This document shows, one piece after another, positions 13,401-26,800 of a stretch of 64,000 nucleotides of DNA (its first letter is position 1; every line of letters starts with the position of its first letter). The notes below the pieces were generated by a model, which searched no databases, was not told where the DNA came from, and saw nothing but the letters and a program-made list of their open reading frames with translations. A program made the translations under genes and the position numbers. Location: contig JAPYMA010000183.1 in the NCBI GenBank assembly GCA_035041965.1, forward strand, positions 62,001 to 126,000, in the 5' to 3' direction. Source of the stretch: Anisakis pegreffii. Taxonomy: Eukaryota > Nematoda > Chromadorea > Rhabditida > Anisakidae.

Positions 13401-16400
13401 ACTCAAATCTGCGAAAAATCTTGTTCGATTAGCTTATTTTACATGAATTTTTTACTTGACTAGTTTTACACAAAGCAATGGAAGGTCAACTTTCAACTCA
13501 CCGACAAAAATTCAAACAAAAGCCGGTTCCGCAGCAAACTGCTCATCAAAATTCTGCTAAAATCACGACCAGACTACGATCTGTCGTGATGACACTGCGT
13601 TTTGCCACTGATGTGATTTATAACTATGCATAATGATTTCAATTGCTTCATAGTAATATTTTCTACGACAGTTCCGTTCAACGAAATTTATGCATGCTTC
13701 TTTTCTTCTCGTACGGTTTCACTCTTAGTGCATTTTGCTAGTAACTTCGTTTTTTGCTTATTCGATTATAAATCGCTGCTGCCATCAGGCATCATCGAAA
13801 ATATGTTTCATTTGTAAATAATTATCGCGTAATTACACGCATTACCATGAACGTGTTTACGCATATCATCAGTTGTGTAATCCATCGATTGTTCACACTT
13901 ACACTCGCACTGTTTTATTATTGAGAGTTTGTAAAAGTGAATGCTGCAACATTTCCATACAAGCACATGGAACATTTCCATAATTGTGCGCTCGAGGGTA
14001 GTGAACCAGTAATGAAAAGTTATACATTCCAATTTCCACCACAGCAGAGTGACAGTTTTTAGAAGTGAAAAAAATATGTCATGACTGGTACTTCATGGTG
14101 TCGATGAAAGAATTATGTCTAAGTAAGAGTGGGAATATGACTATGATATTATAATCTTGTTATTTTGGTTTTATCATAAAATAAACAAACTTCAGCACCT
14201 CCTGGTCTAACTGCAAGCGATCCCACATGGATTGGCGCATGGTGGCTTGGTTTTTTGATTGTTGGAATCTCCTTCACAGTACCTTCATTTGCACTCTTTT
14301 TTTTCCCAACCAAGTAAGTACCGAACTTCCTCAACAACTTAATTTCATATAATTGGAACAGGACTTTATTCAGTTATCAAATTGATTGGGTGGTTCTATG
14401 AGTTAGCTTGATGGCGAACATTAATGTAGAACCATTCCGAATCATGAAGTACGTTTTTCAATTGTGCTGATTATGGCATATCATTAATGTCAATGATGAA
14501 TGTCTCAAGGGGGAAGCAGTCTCAAATTGCACCCGATGATGTACATTCACCTGAACGGTTGAGCGATGCGGTGAATACCAAAAACAAGGCTGAAGGAGAA
14601 CTTGCATTCTTTGATAAACATAATGATGAAGGGCAACATTTAACTGCTGAGGAAAAGTTCAACGGTAAGTTGCACTAAATTCGCATTCACTCAATTGTTC
14701 ACATTTAAAATTATGATTACGAAAAATTCAAGTGATGCACTCCGATCGAAAAGTTCTCTTGCCCTAAAAAGTTCGCGGATTACGTAACGCAATAAAATTC
14801 TTCATTCTATCAACGTGTTTGTTAGATCTCAAGTACAGGTCGAATATCTCGATGGACTGAGTCTGCTAAATGCACTTAAATTCTTGTTTGAAATGCTCAT
14901 CGTAGAATGAATGAGTCACTTTACAAACAGGAGATTATAATAACTATCGTTTTCATATGGTCGTCTCCAGTTGGATAGATAAAGCACCGATCGAAAATTA
15001 ATCTTCAAGTTGCAAAAGAATGCGTGCGTTCATTACCAAAGCCAGCAAAATTTTCAGCATTTCGTGCATCTTATCTAGAAATAATAAAGTCAAAAGTGTA
15101 TCTTGGTTCCGTGGCTGGCCGTGTGGTTGATTTGCTCGCAATGCGTGGTTACTTCGTTTTTCTGCCGAAATATTTGGAAAATCATTATGGTTTGCCTCAA
15201 TACAAGGCACATCAATTTATGGGTATTTCATTTGACTCTCATCTTCCTCGTCTTCTACCCGTTTGTTCACATACCTTACTTAAGTAAGTTTCCTAAAAAT
15301 CCGTTCATCTGTTGGAAGCAATCTAATGAAAGCAACAAAAAAGACTGAAAACTTGGCAATTAATTGCAAGCAATTCACCTATCTAGACTGGTTTACCGTT
15401 CGAAATGTTGAGTCTTAAACTAATTCCTTGCTGATATATTGTATTACAGAATTACTTTTTCATTGATTCTGATTCCGATGAGGAATTTATTATTCAGCAT
15501 TGTTCGGCGTGTCCGGTTTTGCGTTGGGTACAGTGAGTGGTGGATTCATAACGAGAAAATTGAAGTTAAATGGTCGTCGTATTGCTGCATTTGTTTTTTT
15601 CATATCGGCACTAAATGTTTTAGCATTCATGATCAAAGCTTTTTTGGGATGTGAGTCGACTGTAAATCGTGTCGGATTGAATGGCATGTATGCATTTTAT
15701 TGCCTATTACATTCGTATTTTACATCTCAATAGAATGACAGTTGCAATCATAAAATAAACAAATGCGAATAATGATCATCTTTGAAAATCAATTACCGAG
15801 TTGTGTGCAGTTCCATTTTCAGGTATTCACGCGTTAAAAAATTAGTGAGATGCGATGCAAAAGAGCTGTGTAGCACGGGGAGATGAAAAATAGCATTAAT
15901 TCAGCGAAATGCATTATCTTTTTACCTAAGACGGGGATTTTTGGCCACTCCAATGATGTCAACAACTTTTACTGTTTTCAGCTTGTTGCAAGATCGCATA
16001 ATACAATACTGTATAGTTGATTGTAGTCGACTTGTAGGATCACGAATTTCAATTATACAAGCGAATGCAATGCAAATTGTGGATGCGAATCTGCACCGTT
16101 GTTCCCGGTGTGTGACAGTGAGGGATACACGTATTTCTCACCATGTCATGCTGGATGTCGTGAAGTGAGTCAGTTTCTCGTCTTACTTCCACTCGAAATC
16201 TCATTCGTTACGAAAAGTGGCCAGTTTTTCATTTTTATTTGTGGAGCTGTTCCATTTCATCAAGAATATTCGATAAATTCATGTTGATACAGGTGATAGT
16301 GAAGGATAAGTCATCACACATTCTCGAATTCTCGTCATGCGATTGCAGTCCAGGCGAGATATTATCAAAAACCTATTGTAAGGATAACTGCACGCCAGTG

Positions 16401-17330
16401 GTCATTGTGTACTTCATAACTGTTATGATTGGTGGGTTCATTGGAGGCAATGGAATTGTTCCAGGCATGCTTATTTTACTGAGGTTTGTTCATATCCACA
16501 CTTTGCAAACAAATCCTTACACTTCTTTCTTCACCGCAGATCATCGCATCGACTTCATATTCCACATTCTTCAGTTGAATCAGATGGACGTTTAAAAGAT
16601 TTTAATAGAAAAGATTAAGCAATGAGCATTTTGCTGAAACTAGAATATCGCACTCAAACATGGAACCATCCTCATTGCTAAATCACTATAATGGTCTAAA
16701 TTTGAGGTCTGTTCCACCCACAGATCGAAGCATTGCCTTAGGTCTGCAAGGTCTATTCGTCAGCTTATTAGCAACTCTGCCATCTCCTTTGCTTTGGGGA
16801 GCAATATTCGATAGTGCATGCTTGGTGTGGAACTATACGTGCCCTGGTATTTCGGTGAGTTTGTCAACTTCAACTATTCATAACAGTCAGTTCGGATTAC
16901 ACCAATGAAATCGCACCACATGAGCATGCCTTAATTTTTACAAGAGCGGAGCAGTTTATTCGAAGTGGATGAACAAGCCCACAGCTATAATAACTCTCAT
17001 TCGGCGGATCTAGTTAAACTGTTAAATCATTTCTCGATAAATACTTGCATGGAAACTTGCACTTCAAGCGTTGAGATGACTCATAATGTTACTCATATTA
17101 GCCGTTATTGGTTTAAGGGCTCATGTGCCATATACGATCCAGCAAAACTACGTATAAGAGTTCATGCACTCTTCGTGGTAATTCGTTCAATTTCGGTACT
17201 CACTGATCTATACGTGGTCTATCACGCGAGTGGTCTCAATGTGATGGAGGAGGAAGAAAAGGAAGAGGTTATCGAACCAAAAGAGAGTATTTCGTTAGAG
17301 CCGACGAATATTGTTCGACAAGCATTTTAA
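10410..17330 (+). CDS. Organic anion transporter, SLCO/OATP family (12-TM, Kazal-like loop)
   Basis: Exons: 10410-10557, 11013-11200, 11407-11664, 12024-12212, 12644-12800, 13071-13157, 14196-14313, 14510-14664, 15010-15222, 15498-15687, 16038-16164, 16293-16483, 16707-16854 and 17118-17330, giving 793 residues in one frame. The OATP signature D-P-TW-I-GAWWLGF lies near residue 350. A Kazal-type cysteine loop (CNANCGCE, then PVCDSEGYTYFSPCHAGC) occupies about 575-610, as in the large extracellular loop 5 of OATPs. Twelve hydrophobic helices can be placed. These plasma-membrane carriers exchange amphipathic organic anions. The start ATG lies 14 bases after the acceptor at 10395. The C-terminus ends in an acidic Glu/Lys tail. 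The least certain part is the junction of exons 2 and 3, in the loop after TM3: acceptors at 11303 or 11406 are both possible. That loop is larger than usual (about 150 residues). Confidence 0.9.
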
Positions 17331-17809
17331 GAATGCGGCGTGATACATTCATTATCTGCGATAACCCATCGTGAAATGTTTCTATTCCAGTCAAAAAATG
17401 AACGCAAAATTTTCAGTACCAACAAACGCTATTTGATGTTTGTGTTGGATTTTCATATTCTTCATCGGTTCACAACATTCAGGTTTAAGAGAGTTTCGTT
17501 CGAGCCGACAAATGTTTACTGAGTGCCTTTCGGTGTTACTCCGTAATCTACTCGTTGATTGAAAGTTCAGACATCTCTAAACTGCATTTTTGTTCAAATG
17601 TGCTTTAACAGACAAACATTTTGTGATAAATGTTTTTGACTTTGATACCATACAAATATACAAATGCAATTCAATGTTTGACAAACTGTCGAGGTGAAAT
17701 TGTGAAAAAAAATTGATACTTATGAGATAGGAGTAGGAACTATAAAATGAGCAAAGTGAAATGAAAAATCGGGGGAAAGTGAAGTAGGACAACTTGAAAG
17801 GCACGCGTT
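17331..17809. other. Tail-to-tail spacer between SLCO and SLC18B1-type genes
   Basis: The two converging genes are separated by 479 bases, which must hold both 3' UTRs. No classic AATAAA was noticed on the plus strand here. Confidence 0.6.
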
Positions 17810-20800
17810 TCAGGCGTTTGGACGTGATGAATGGTTTGTTGAGAGAAATGTGGGGAAACACCTCCGAATCACAGTGAATAGTGTCAGCATGATAATCTGA
17901 AATCGAAATTAAATCAACTCAATTGGATCTTAAACGCATTCAATGTTTGCTCAATTCCTTCAATAATATTCCTGACATCCATGTTACACTATTTATGACG
18001 AGCAAAGCTTCATGAAAACTGCTTAGTTGAGAAAAGATTTTAGTCACGATGAGATGCATTCAATGAAATTTGCAGCTTGACATCTTAGAGTCATTTATGA
18101 CGATCAGTCATAAGATTAAGTATGCGATCAACTTACGAAAACGACGTGAACGATTGCAATTATGGTGGTTGTCCATTCGAAACCAATCCATTCTACACTA
18201 AAACCACCTATTGTTGGTCCAAAAAACGAACTGCAATTCACATGACAATCAGAATCAAATACAGGTATCGACCAGTCAAATGACTTCGACAAAGAAACAA
18301 CCAAATTATGGATGGAATAAGCGTATCAGTCACGCTAATCTCAATCATACCCCGGAATCTTGAAAATAATTTCTTCGCTACACTCATAAATCGCAAGGTA
18401 GACATTAAAAATCTTATCGACTTACCCAAATGCAAAGGCAGATTGAAATACGCCCGAAACACAGCCATATGTTTGAAAAGAATCCTCGTAACCAGCTTCT
18501 CTGAAAACGGATCAAGCAGTTAAGAAGTGAAAGTACAAAAGTTTCTACCGAATTAAAGTATTTGAGCTTCGAATAAATAGAGTGAATTTTTATTAGAAAT
18601 GTTTTTTAAAATGAATTCATGAAATGAAAAAGTCTTGAGGAGTTTCTGCATCAGATACTTAAACAAAGAAGTTTAGCTAACCGCACAGCATCCAAACAGC
18701 TCTGGAATGTAGGAATGTACATAGCACCTTCGGCGATGCCAAGGAGTCCAAGTGCTATCCCGATCCATATTAAACTTCTGTAAACATTAACCGAATTGAA
18801 CGAACTTCATATGAGCACGAATGTCAGCACAAAAAATTAAATACATCGAAAGGAGTGAAGCGAGAACGTTTGAGGCTCTCATTGAAAAATATGATTTGTT
18901 CTCTAGATCATCGTAATCAATAAAATCCAAGTCACCAACTTATCCAAATTGAGTAGTGGTGACGGTCCGATGACCATCATCGCAAAAACAGTTGCCACCG
19001 ATCCAAATAACATTATCGTTTTCTTACAATCATACTGATCAATTAGTAAACCCCACAAAGGCGCTGTGATTGTGTATATACCACCGCATAAAAGGAACAT
19101 CAATCCAACAAATGTTGGTGTCAAATTGAACTGAAATTGAACAAATTCCGAAGTGACTGAAATGTTTGATTACTCATTCAATAGTCAAACCAGGCATATG
19201 GAGTCTCAGCAAATAGAAAAATGAATGAATGTGTGAAGATGTAATTTACATTTCGTTCTATTCTTCCCTTAAAACTGAACAATCGCAAAGTTTCGCTTAG
19301 CTGCGATAAAACCATTAATTGGATGACATAGTTCATGAATATCGTAACACACAAGGCCAACAACTCTTAGCAGTATGAGTGGTAAGAAGGTGACGTCTAA
19401 AGATGTTTTTAAACATACAATGACAGAATATAGCGCTCGAAATTAACGCTGGAATGATATCGCAACCAGATACTGTGAAGTATATATGAGTATAGTGACA
19501 AGATGAACGTTTCTGATATCTTACCGATTCGAGGTGATTGGCTAAGGTTGGGTCGAGAAATGATAATGACATCGCACAAATGACAACTGCATACACCACA
19601 ATCCATATGGCTGGAATGCGAAGCATGCCTAACATTCCCTTTTCGTCGTCAATTGGCTCATCTGAACCAGTGAAATTACAGTATTGTTCAACACGCTTTT
19701 GTAACTATTTCAAGAGAACGTCATGTTGACGGTTTCAGAACGACTTATTGATGACTGATTTTTTGCTTTCCAAATAATGCCTGTTCTCGGCTGATACTTC
19801 AGATCGATCTAATAACTCGTCGAATTCAAGAAATGTTAATTTGCTCAAAGTCACGCAAATGTTTTTGCATAAAAGACCACTGAAGCATAAATCCAACCTT
19901 CGAATTTTTCGATCAAGAAATATGATAATATAGAAACCGTAATAAGGATAGCCCCCAAAACGATAAAGGGCAGTTGGAAACCACCAATTTCATACAGAAG
20001 GCCTCCGATTGGAGGACCAGCAGTGTAGCCGAGACCCGCGAATGTCTCCATAACACCCTGAAAACGGACATATTCATTCAGTTTCGTTGAACGGGCCTAA
20101 CTCCAACTGAATTTCTCACAACCCAAAATATACTTGTATTGATTCCCATAAGGATTTGGTCAGTGCAATTCCTCAACAGACACACAGATAACTTACAATA
20201 ATCGTTGCAATTTTACCCGGGAAGCACTTCGCACCAATTGCAAACGAAGATGTCACAAAAGCTGTATCTGCAATCGATTCAGCAATTCGAATACCTAGCG
20301 ATGCCCAGAAGAATAGAGATCCTGATGGCAGATAATTCAGAAATCTGAAATCGAAGCAATCAATCACAATTTTGATTTTTATACATTTACAATATATTCG
20401 TCGTCAGTGATTCATTACTTTACGTCCTCTCAGTGCATTGCAAGGATCAAAAATGTTGTTTTGCACTATGATCGATTCTGTAAGTAGAATTTTAAATTTG
20501 ACGATCGCCGAAAAACAGTGATCCTCCGAAATTTTGTAGGAAAACTTTAGCTGAAGCATGAATTCTCGATAAATAATTCTCAAGGTGTTCACGGTTAAAA
20601 AGTCCTCGCTCATTTGCTACGGTTGCAATATTGAGTTTCAGCAGCCTGTTTCAGAGAACTGTTCACCAGCTGGAAGTTGCAAGCGCGATTCAAGAGAACT
20701 GGATAGATAACAAAACAAACTATGGAAGTTACTACCCAAAAAGAATTGCTGTTACACCAGTCATAGCAACTCCAGTTATGAACATTGTATTCGAGCCAAT

Positions 20801-23800
20801 GTAGATCATCTGCAAACATTTTGCATCACTTCAAGATTTCACTTGAATGGACACAAGTTTTTGATGATGACCGACCGGTTCAGATAGTTCACAGTGTGAG
20901 TCTGTGAACAGTCGCTTGTTTGAAGAGCACATCGAAACTGATTGCAACAAATTGAAACAAGGATCGCTTAACATAACCGAAAATAACACTAAAAATAATG
21001 CTGACGAACATATTTTCCAAAAATCGGTGACGTGATGAACATAACCAATTCGAATACTCCAAAGACTATGCCCGTTTGGGCATTATCCATACCTTTTCGT
21101 TGAGCCTGCAATTCATATATTCATAACATTTGCTCATTCTTTATTACTCGCGGTTCAATGTCGCACTAGTGCTTCAATCGCCATTTCAACCGACCCAATC
21201 ATCTAGAACTGAGTCATTCTATTTGCAAAAGATCTGATCAATCTGAATGTCAATGCAGAACGTTGGTTTGCTTTCGGGTGGTACTTACATGACCCGTGTG
21301 TCAGCAATAAACTCGCAGTCGAACATAAATCTTTTCAAATGATGGGGATTTGATTGGAGTCAGTCGATTTCAAAGTTTGCACTGTTGAAGGAACTATGCA
21401 AAAAGCCAGTAGAAATGGCAATGACAGCATTCAGGTGACCTCAGTGGGGTAGAAGGGTGCAATGCAGCTGAATGCAATCGTACTGCATAAGTTGGCTAGC
21501 GCGAGCATGAACAGTGTCATCCAATCCTTGTGTGATAGCGATGCCAACTTCGATCGAATTGTCTCATTACTCGATAACGTCGACGCCTCTTCCTCCTCAT
21601 CTTCATCCTCTCCTTCTGATTCACTGCAAATTCAAGTATTCAGCTGCTCAGCGATGAATTTTTTTGCTGATAACGTTTCGCACAATCATTTCTTTGAAAC
21701 TGAATAAACTGAATTGGCCTTTCGATCGTGATCGTTTGAATCTGGCCTGAATTGAATACTTTACATGTTATCAACACAACAAGCGCACATTCATGTGTTC
21801 GGGTGTCTCCGTCAATACTCAGATCAACAATGTCAATACAGTATTCTGTTCGCATTTCTTACGAAATACAATACACAGCAATTGTATTTCGTAAGAAAAC
21901 AAGATGAAAATGATCGAAACTGCATGGATAATTGAGTCCGTGGAAATTGAACGCAAAAAGTACCTTTCTTCATCACTTGCACCTGAATCAGGGACGCGTG
22001 ATTTCTTGTAAGAAATACTTCCATAGCTGTACCTTTCTCGCGGTGCACTACCAACTTGCGTTGCACTTACTCGTCTACTCAAATCAATCGATGTTTGCGT
22101 TGCAATTGGCATAAACGGCGAAGCTATGAAGGGCCTGAAAACATTCATTTGTTTTTGAGTTGCATCGGATCCTGTACAATATGGAAGGTTCTCGGAAATA
22201 TTTCTGTTGAATTACGAATTTTCGAAATATTATTGTGAAGGATATGTTTTCTGGATTGAAACGTTCAGATTTTGAGTCAAAGTTCGTTGATAGTGACGAA
22301 GAGGGCAGAGGTTTAGTGCACGACAAACGCCGCTGGCAATGCGTCAGCTGATTAAAATTCCTTCCTTTTCGGTTTACTACCGCTTTATTGACGTATTTCC
22401 ATCGGATATGAAAGTGAACTTTCACTACTAACGAAAACTCAGATTTGCTCTTCAGCAATTGTATGATCATAAGGGTAAACAGTAGTGTTCACTATCTTTG
22501 TTTGAAGTTCGTAAAATAAGTTATTGTCGGGCTAACAAATCACTGAAACTAATCTGCGTTTCTGATCTATGCGCAAACTCAAAGTTTCTCAGGCCCAAGT
22601 TGGACACTACAATAGAATTACCTTTGCGACGTCGATCTTCGTGAATATCGATGAAAATTGGATTTACTTTTATGAGTTTGATTTCGATTTAGTGTGATAT
22701 CATCACAACTTTTCGAAATCCACTTCAGTTTATTATTAAAATTACAGTGCACGATAAATTCAATATCATCTTGCAATTTATTCGTGTCCAAAACCAGCAA
22801 CTGTGCCATTGCTGATTGTTGAATAAGTTATTCGACTGATGCAAACTTTTGATCATTCGTTGTAGAATATTTGAAGCCGTTTACCTTATGAAAAGGATTC
22901 GAATCGTACCAAAATGCTAAACATTCTTGAATTATCTGAATACTGCTTCATACTTGCAATCACTGAATCGTCGAAATTCACTCACAGATAGGATTCATAG
23001 GTATTCAAATCTATTCAGAGTTTCTCAGTCCTCTATGACAACACAAGAATGCAGTTCGATACCCTAATCAGTGTCGACAAAAACAACCACAACGACATAT
23101 TTCCGCTGCCAGTTTACCGTTCGTCTAACTTTCTGACTTTACTCGGAACGCATCAAGTGTTTTTTGGATCAGATCATTGAAATATTACTTTGAAATGAAC
23201 TGACTGAATGTAAACGTAATCTCAATTCCATTCATGATCTAATGATGAAATGAGAGATGACAGTTTTGAGTAGGCATGCCGCAATTACGAAAAAATATTT
23301 CTCACCAAAAATCTGTCGGTTCCTAACTCTAACCTACGTAGTTTAAAAAATGTAGACGCGCAATAGAGAATGAAGGAATGGAATGGTTGAAGCTGGTGTG
23401 TTGCGAAGACGAAAAAATGTCGGAGACGGGGAAAGTCGAGAAGAAAATTTCACAGTCAGGGACCCCGAAAATGCGAGCGGCTCGGAAAAAGTCGGGACAG
23501 TGGAATTGAGGACGGAGTCTCCGAAATTCAGCAATCTCCGCAACTCACTAATTGAAGCGGAAAATGACACGTTGTTAATAAGAACATGTGAATAACATAT
23601 CGTAAAATTTTGTGCGGGTTCACCAATTAATTGACTATAAATCTAAAGTGATAAAGAGATGGAGAGTGTTTTCTGATTACATGTGAGTGGCAATGATCAT
23701 TGAGTATCATCACGTAATGAACTTTGATTGTCAAGTACATCAAAAGGATCTTGATTATTTACTTATTCTCACACTTTCAATTTGAAATTGCACCAAATGA

Positions 23801-26800
23801 TCAAATAAATGCATTTAATCGCTCGAAGTATTGAGCAAAAGTCTAGAACGATTACAGAATAACTTTCACGAGTTATGAGCGATTGATATGTCGGCTTAGT
23901 GAACAGTTGAAACCAGTGTGTTGCGTGAAAGAAAATATTGTTTATAAACACTCATCACTGATCAAATAAATAAGAAGGAATGTTAATAAACACGCTAATC
24001 AAATAAATACGCAAAGAAACATACTGTCAGTCGTTTCAGCTGATCGAGATTTGCAATGCGTATATGTTGAGCAAAGAAATTGAAGGAGGAGTACGACATT
24101 TTTCGCAATACGATTAAGGTGGACCAGACATGTCTTATGCTAGTTTGGTGGACCGAAAGATTTTTCGATTGTCCCCATCGAATACCCTGTCGGTGGTCAC
24201 CGAAATTCGGTGGCAGCGGAAAGGTAAATTTTGAGTACCCATCGATTTCGTTCGGTGACTACCGAAGTTCCATCTGCCGAAGACGCCGATCAATCAGTCA
24301 GTTTCAGTCTCATTCAGTAGCCACCCAAAGTTGGCCAGTTCGGTTTCGATTGCTGGCGCTGAAATTTGGTCCCCGGTTGCCACCGACCGAACAGTTCCTT
24401 TCGGTTCCAGTCGGTGGCCCTCGATTTTCGGTGACCGCTGAAGACGTCATTTCACTTTTGATGGATGGTCACTGAGAGTCGACTTTTGGTACCCACCGAC
24501 AAAACAGTCGCTATCGGTTTCGGTCGGTGGTCACTGATTTTCGAGGGCCTCCGAATTTCTGTGGCAACCGATCCAAATCTGTCTTACGCTACCTCGAAAA
24601 TGAATGCACACACATACACAATAAATAACGAGATGGAAACAAAAACTCAATCGATTAAACTGATTAAAAAGGAGACGACAAAAGTCGATATGTCAACAAA
24701 GAGGAGATGGTAAAACGCTGAATTAAATGTTTTCGTCAAAACGTTTGACAAGCTTTCGGTTCAGATTGCGAGTAATTCGCAGAAGTTGTCAATTAGTTGC
24801 AGTTAAGGATATCACCTAAAGAAGTCGTAGGTTCAGTGAGTTGTTATCAACGATGCGCAATCTGAGAGATTGTGTGCCAATAGCGTCGAGCGCAAAGTTA
24901 AGGTAAGCTTGAGCGGTGGTTGAGGGGATCGGGACGGATGTTTCAAATGAATTGCAACTGTCGAAAGAGGAAGAGTCTGGGCAATATATGTTAGCATCAT
25001 GATTAATAAAATGTTCACTCGGTAAGTTCACCACAGATATTTCGGTGATTGTTTTCGAATGAAAAATATGAGAATGCTGATACGATTGAAACCTATAGTT
25101 GATGATGGATGGTATTGCTCACAGACATTGCTGAACGAATTATTGAAAATTCAAAAAAACTTCATTTCAAAATTTATTAATTCCAGATGTCAATTATCGA
25201 ATCTTAAGGCTCACATCAAATCCAAGATCTTTACATTACAGGTTCGAATTCAGAAATTCGTGGATTTTCAAATCACCATTTGAAGAAACGAAGTCTCAAA
25301 ATTGTTTCCACATAATCAGATAACTAAGTTGATCATTCGATCACATACTCAAACATTCGCAGCCATTCATCCTGTGATTACTCCATTCGTACAACCTCAG
25401 TTGATTATTCTCATGATGATCGTTACCGCGATAACGCTTTTGATACAACAATTACTGATTCATCGATTCGTCCTCACAAATACTCATCGATACGTCATGA
25501 ATTTCAGCGTTCCATGAAGCCGCTGCAAGCAAAGCATGCAATCAATTCAGCAACGTACCTCGTTTTCATCGTTGGTCTTATCACCGAATCACTAACTAAT
25601 CGTTTCCTTCTCGGACGACGGCGTTTCTTCTGATCACGACTCATCAATCTGCCTCCTTCAGATACAGTCGACGTATTTGGCATCACTGACTGATCGATTT
25701 GCATCGTTGAGTATTGATCATCATCAAGTAAAACAGTTGGAAGAGAACTTAAATGAACATCGTTTCACTCTACATTGCATCTCGTTTTATGAGAGGTTTA
25801 ATAAAAATTTGTTATGGACTTTTTATCCAAAAAAATGCTGCATTCGATAAACAGATGAATAACAAGTTGTACTTGGTGAGAAGTTCATTTACACATACCT
25901 TGCTCCGTAGAGCAGAGGACTGTTTTCGTTATCTTCGTCATCCCGCAAAAGCATATCAACGTTATGAATATTATGATTCTGCGCGTAATATGGCATGTGA
26001 TCGACTCTGTCCCCATGATTTTGGGATGAAACTGGATTTGGCAATCTTGAGTCACTTTCTGACATCGATTTGGACTGCAACAGAAACAGTCAAACTGAGT
26101 GATATTCAGGACCACGATGAGGGTTTTAAGTCATTCATCCATATAAACTGTTATCTCAGTGGCACGTCTGCATGATTACGGTGATATTTGTTAGACGAGA
26201 TGAACTTTCGCGACGATATAGAACAAAAAGAGTACTAATTCGCGGGTACAATTAGGATTCTATCACATGTGCATAACAAACTTCGGAGTAGTGACGAGAA
26301 ATTCATCTTTGTTTATATTTTTACTGTTTTCCCTCAAACCTCTCCAGTCTAACACTTGTATATTTTCAAATGAGTAATGCAAACTTCATCAAATGCGAGA
26401 AGTTCAAACATTTCATCATTTTTTTGTACAAAAAACGCAAGTGACTGTAAGCCTGAGTGGGAAGACAAAGCTTAGCAAGAAGGTGGAATTGGATACACCA
26501 AGAGAAACCTTCTATATCTCCCTGGTCTTAAACTTTAAAGGTTCATTGGACATGGGCAGCTTCAATCCCGAACGATTGCAGTACGAATAACCCTCTTGCC
26601 TCAAATCCCACACCTCGAGAAAATGTAATCGGAGAGTTCGACATCTTAGCAGTATCACTGCACCTGTTACAAGATTCACGTACTGATGGCATTTGATGAT
26701 TTGGTGCTACCTACAATCGATAGTGCGGTAAAAACTGGTGTATTGAACATTAGAAGAGTAACTTTTTGAGTGGATCTATAGCGAGATGTAATTATTTCAA

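Larger units (their letters stand above)
22135..25558. other. Large intron of SLC18B1-type gene
   Basis: This 3.4-kb intron holds the hairpin element (23400-23544) and the GGTCGGTGG repeat (24170-24560). A minus-strand open frame at 24816-25034 is flanked by weak splice-like sites, but its phase does not fit the gene. No other gene is supported. Confidence 0.5.

Noticed and set aside
23343..23595. Overlapping open frames on both strands, about 70 codons each
   Set aside because: Both fall on the hairpin repeat, whose GC-rich composition lacks stop codons.
24816..25034. Minus-strand frame considered as an extra exon of the SLC18B1-type gene
   Set aside because: Its phase does not match the flanking exons, whereas the exon ending at 25559 joins directly and in phase to the one starting at 22134.
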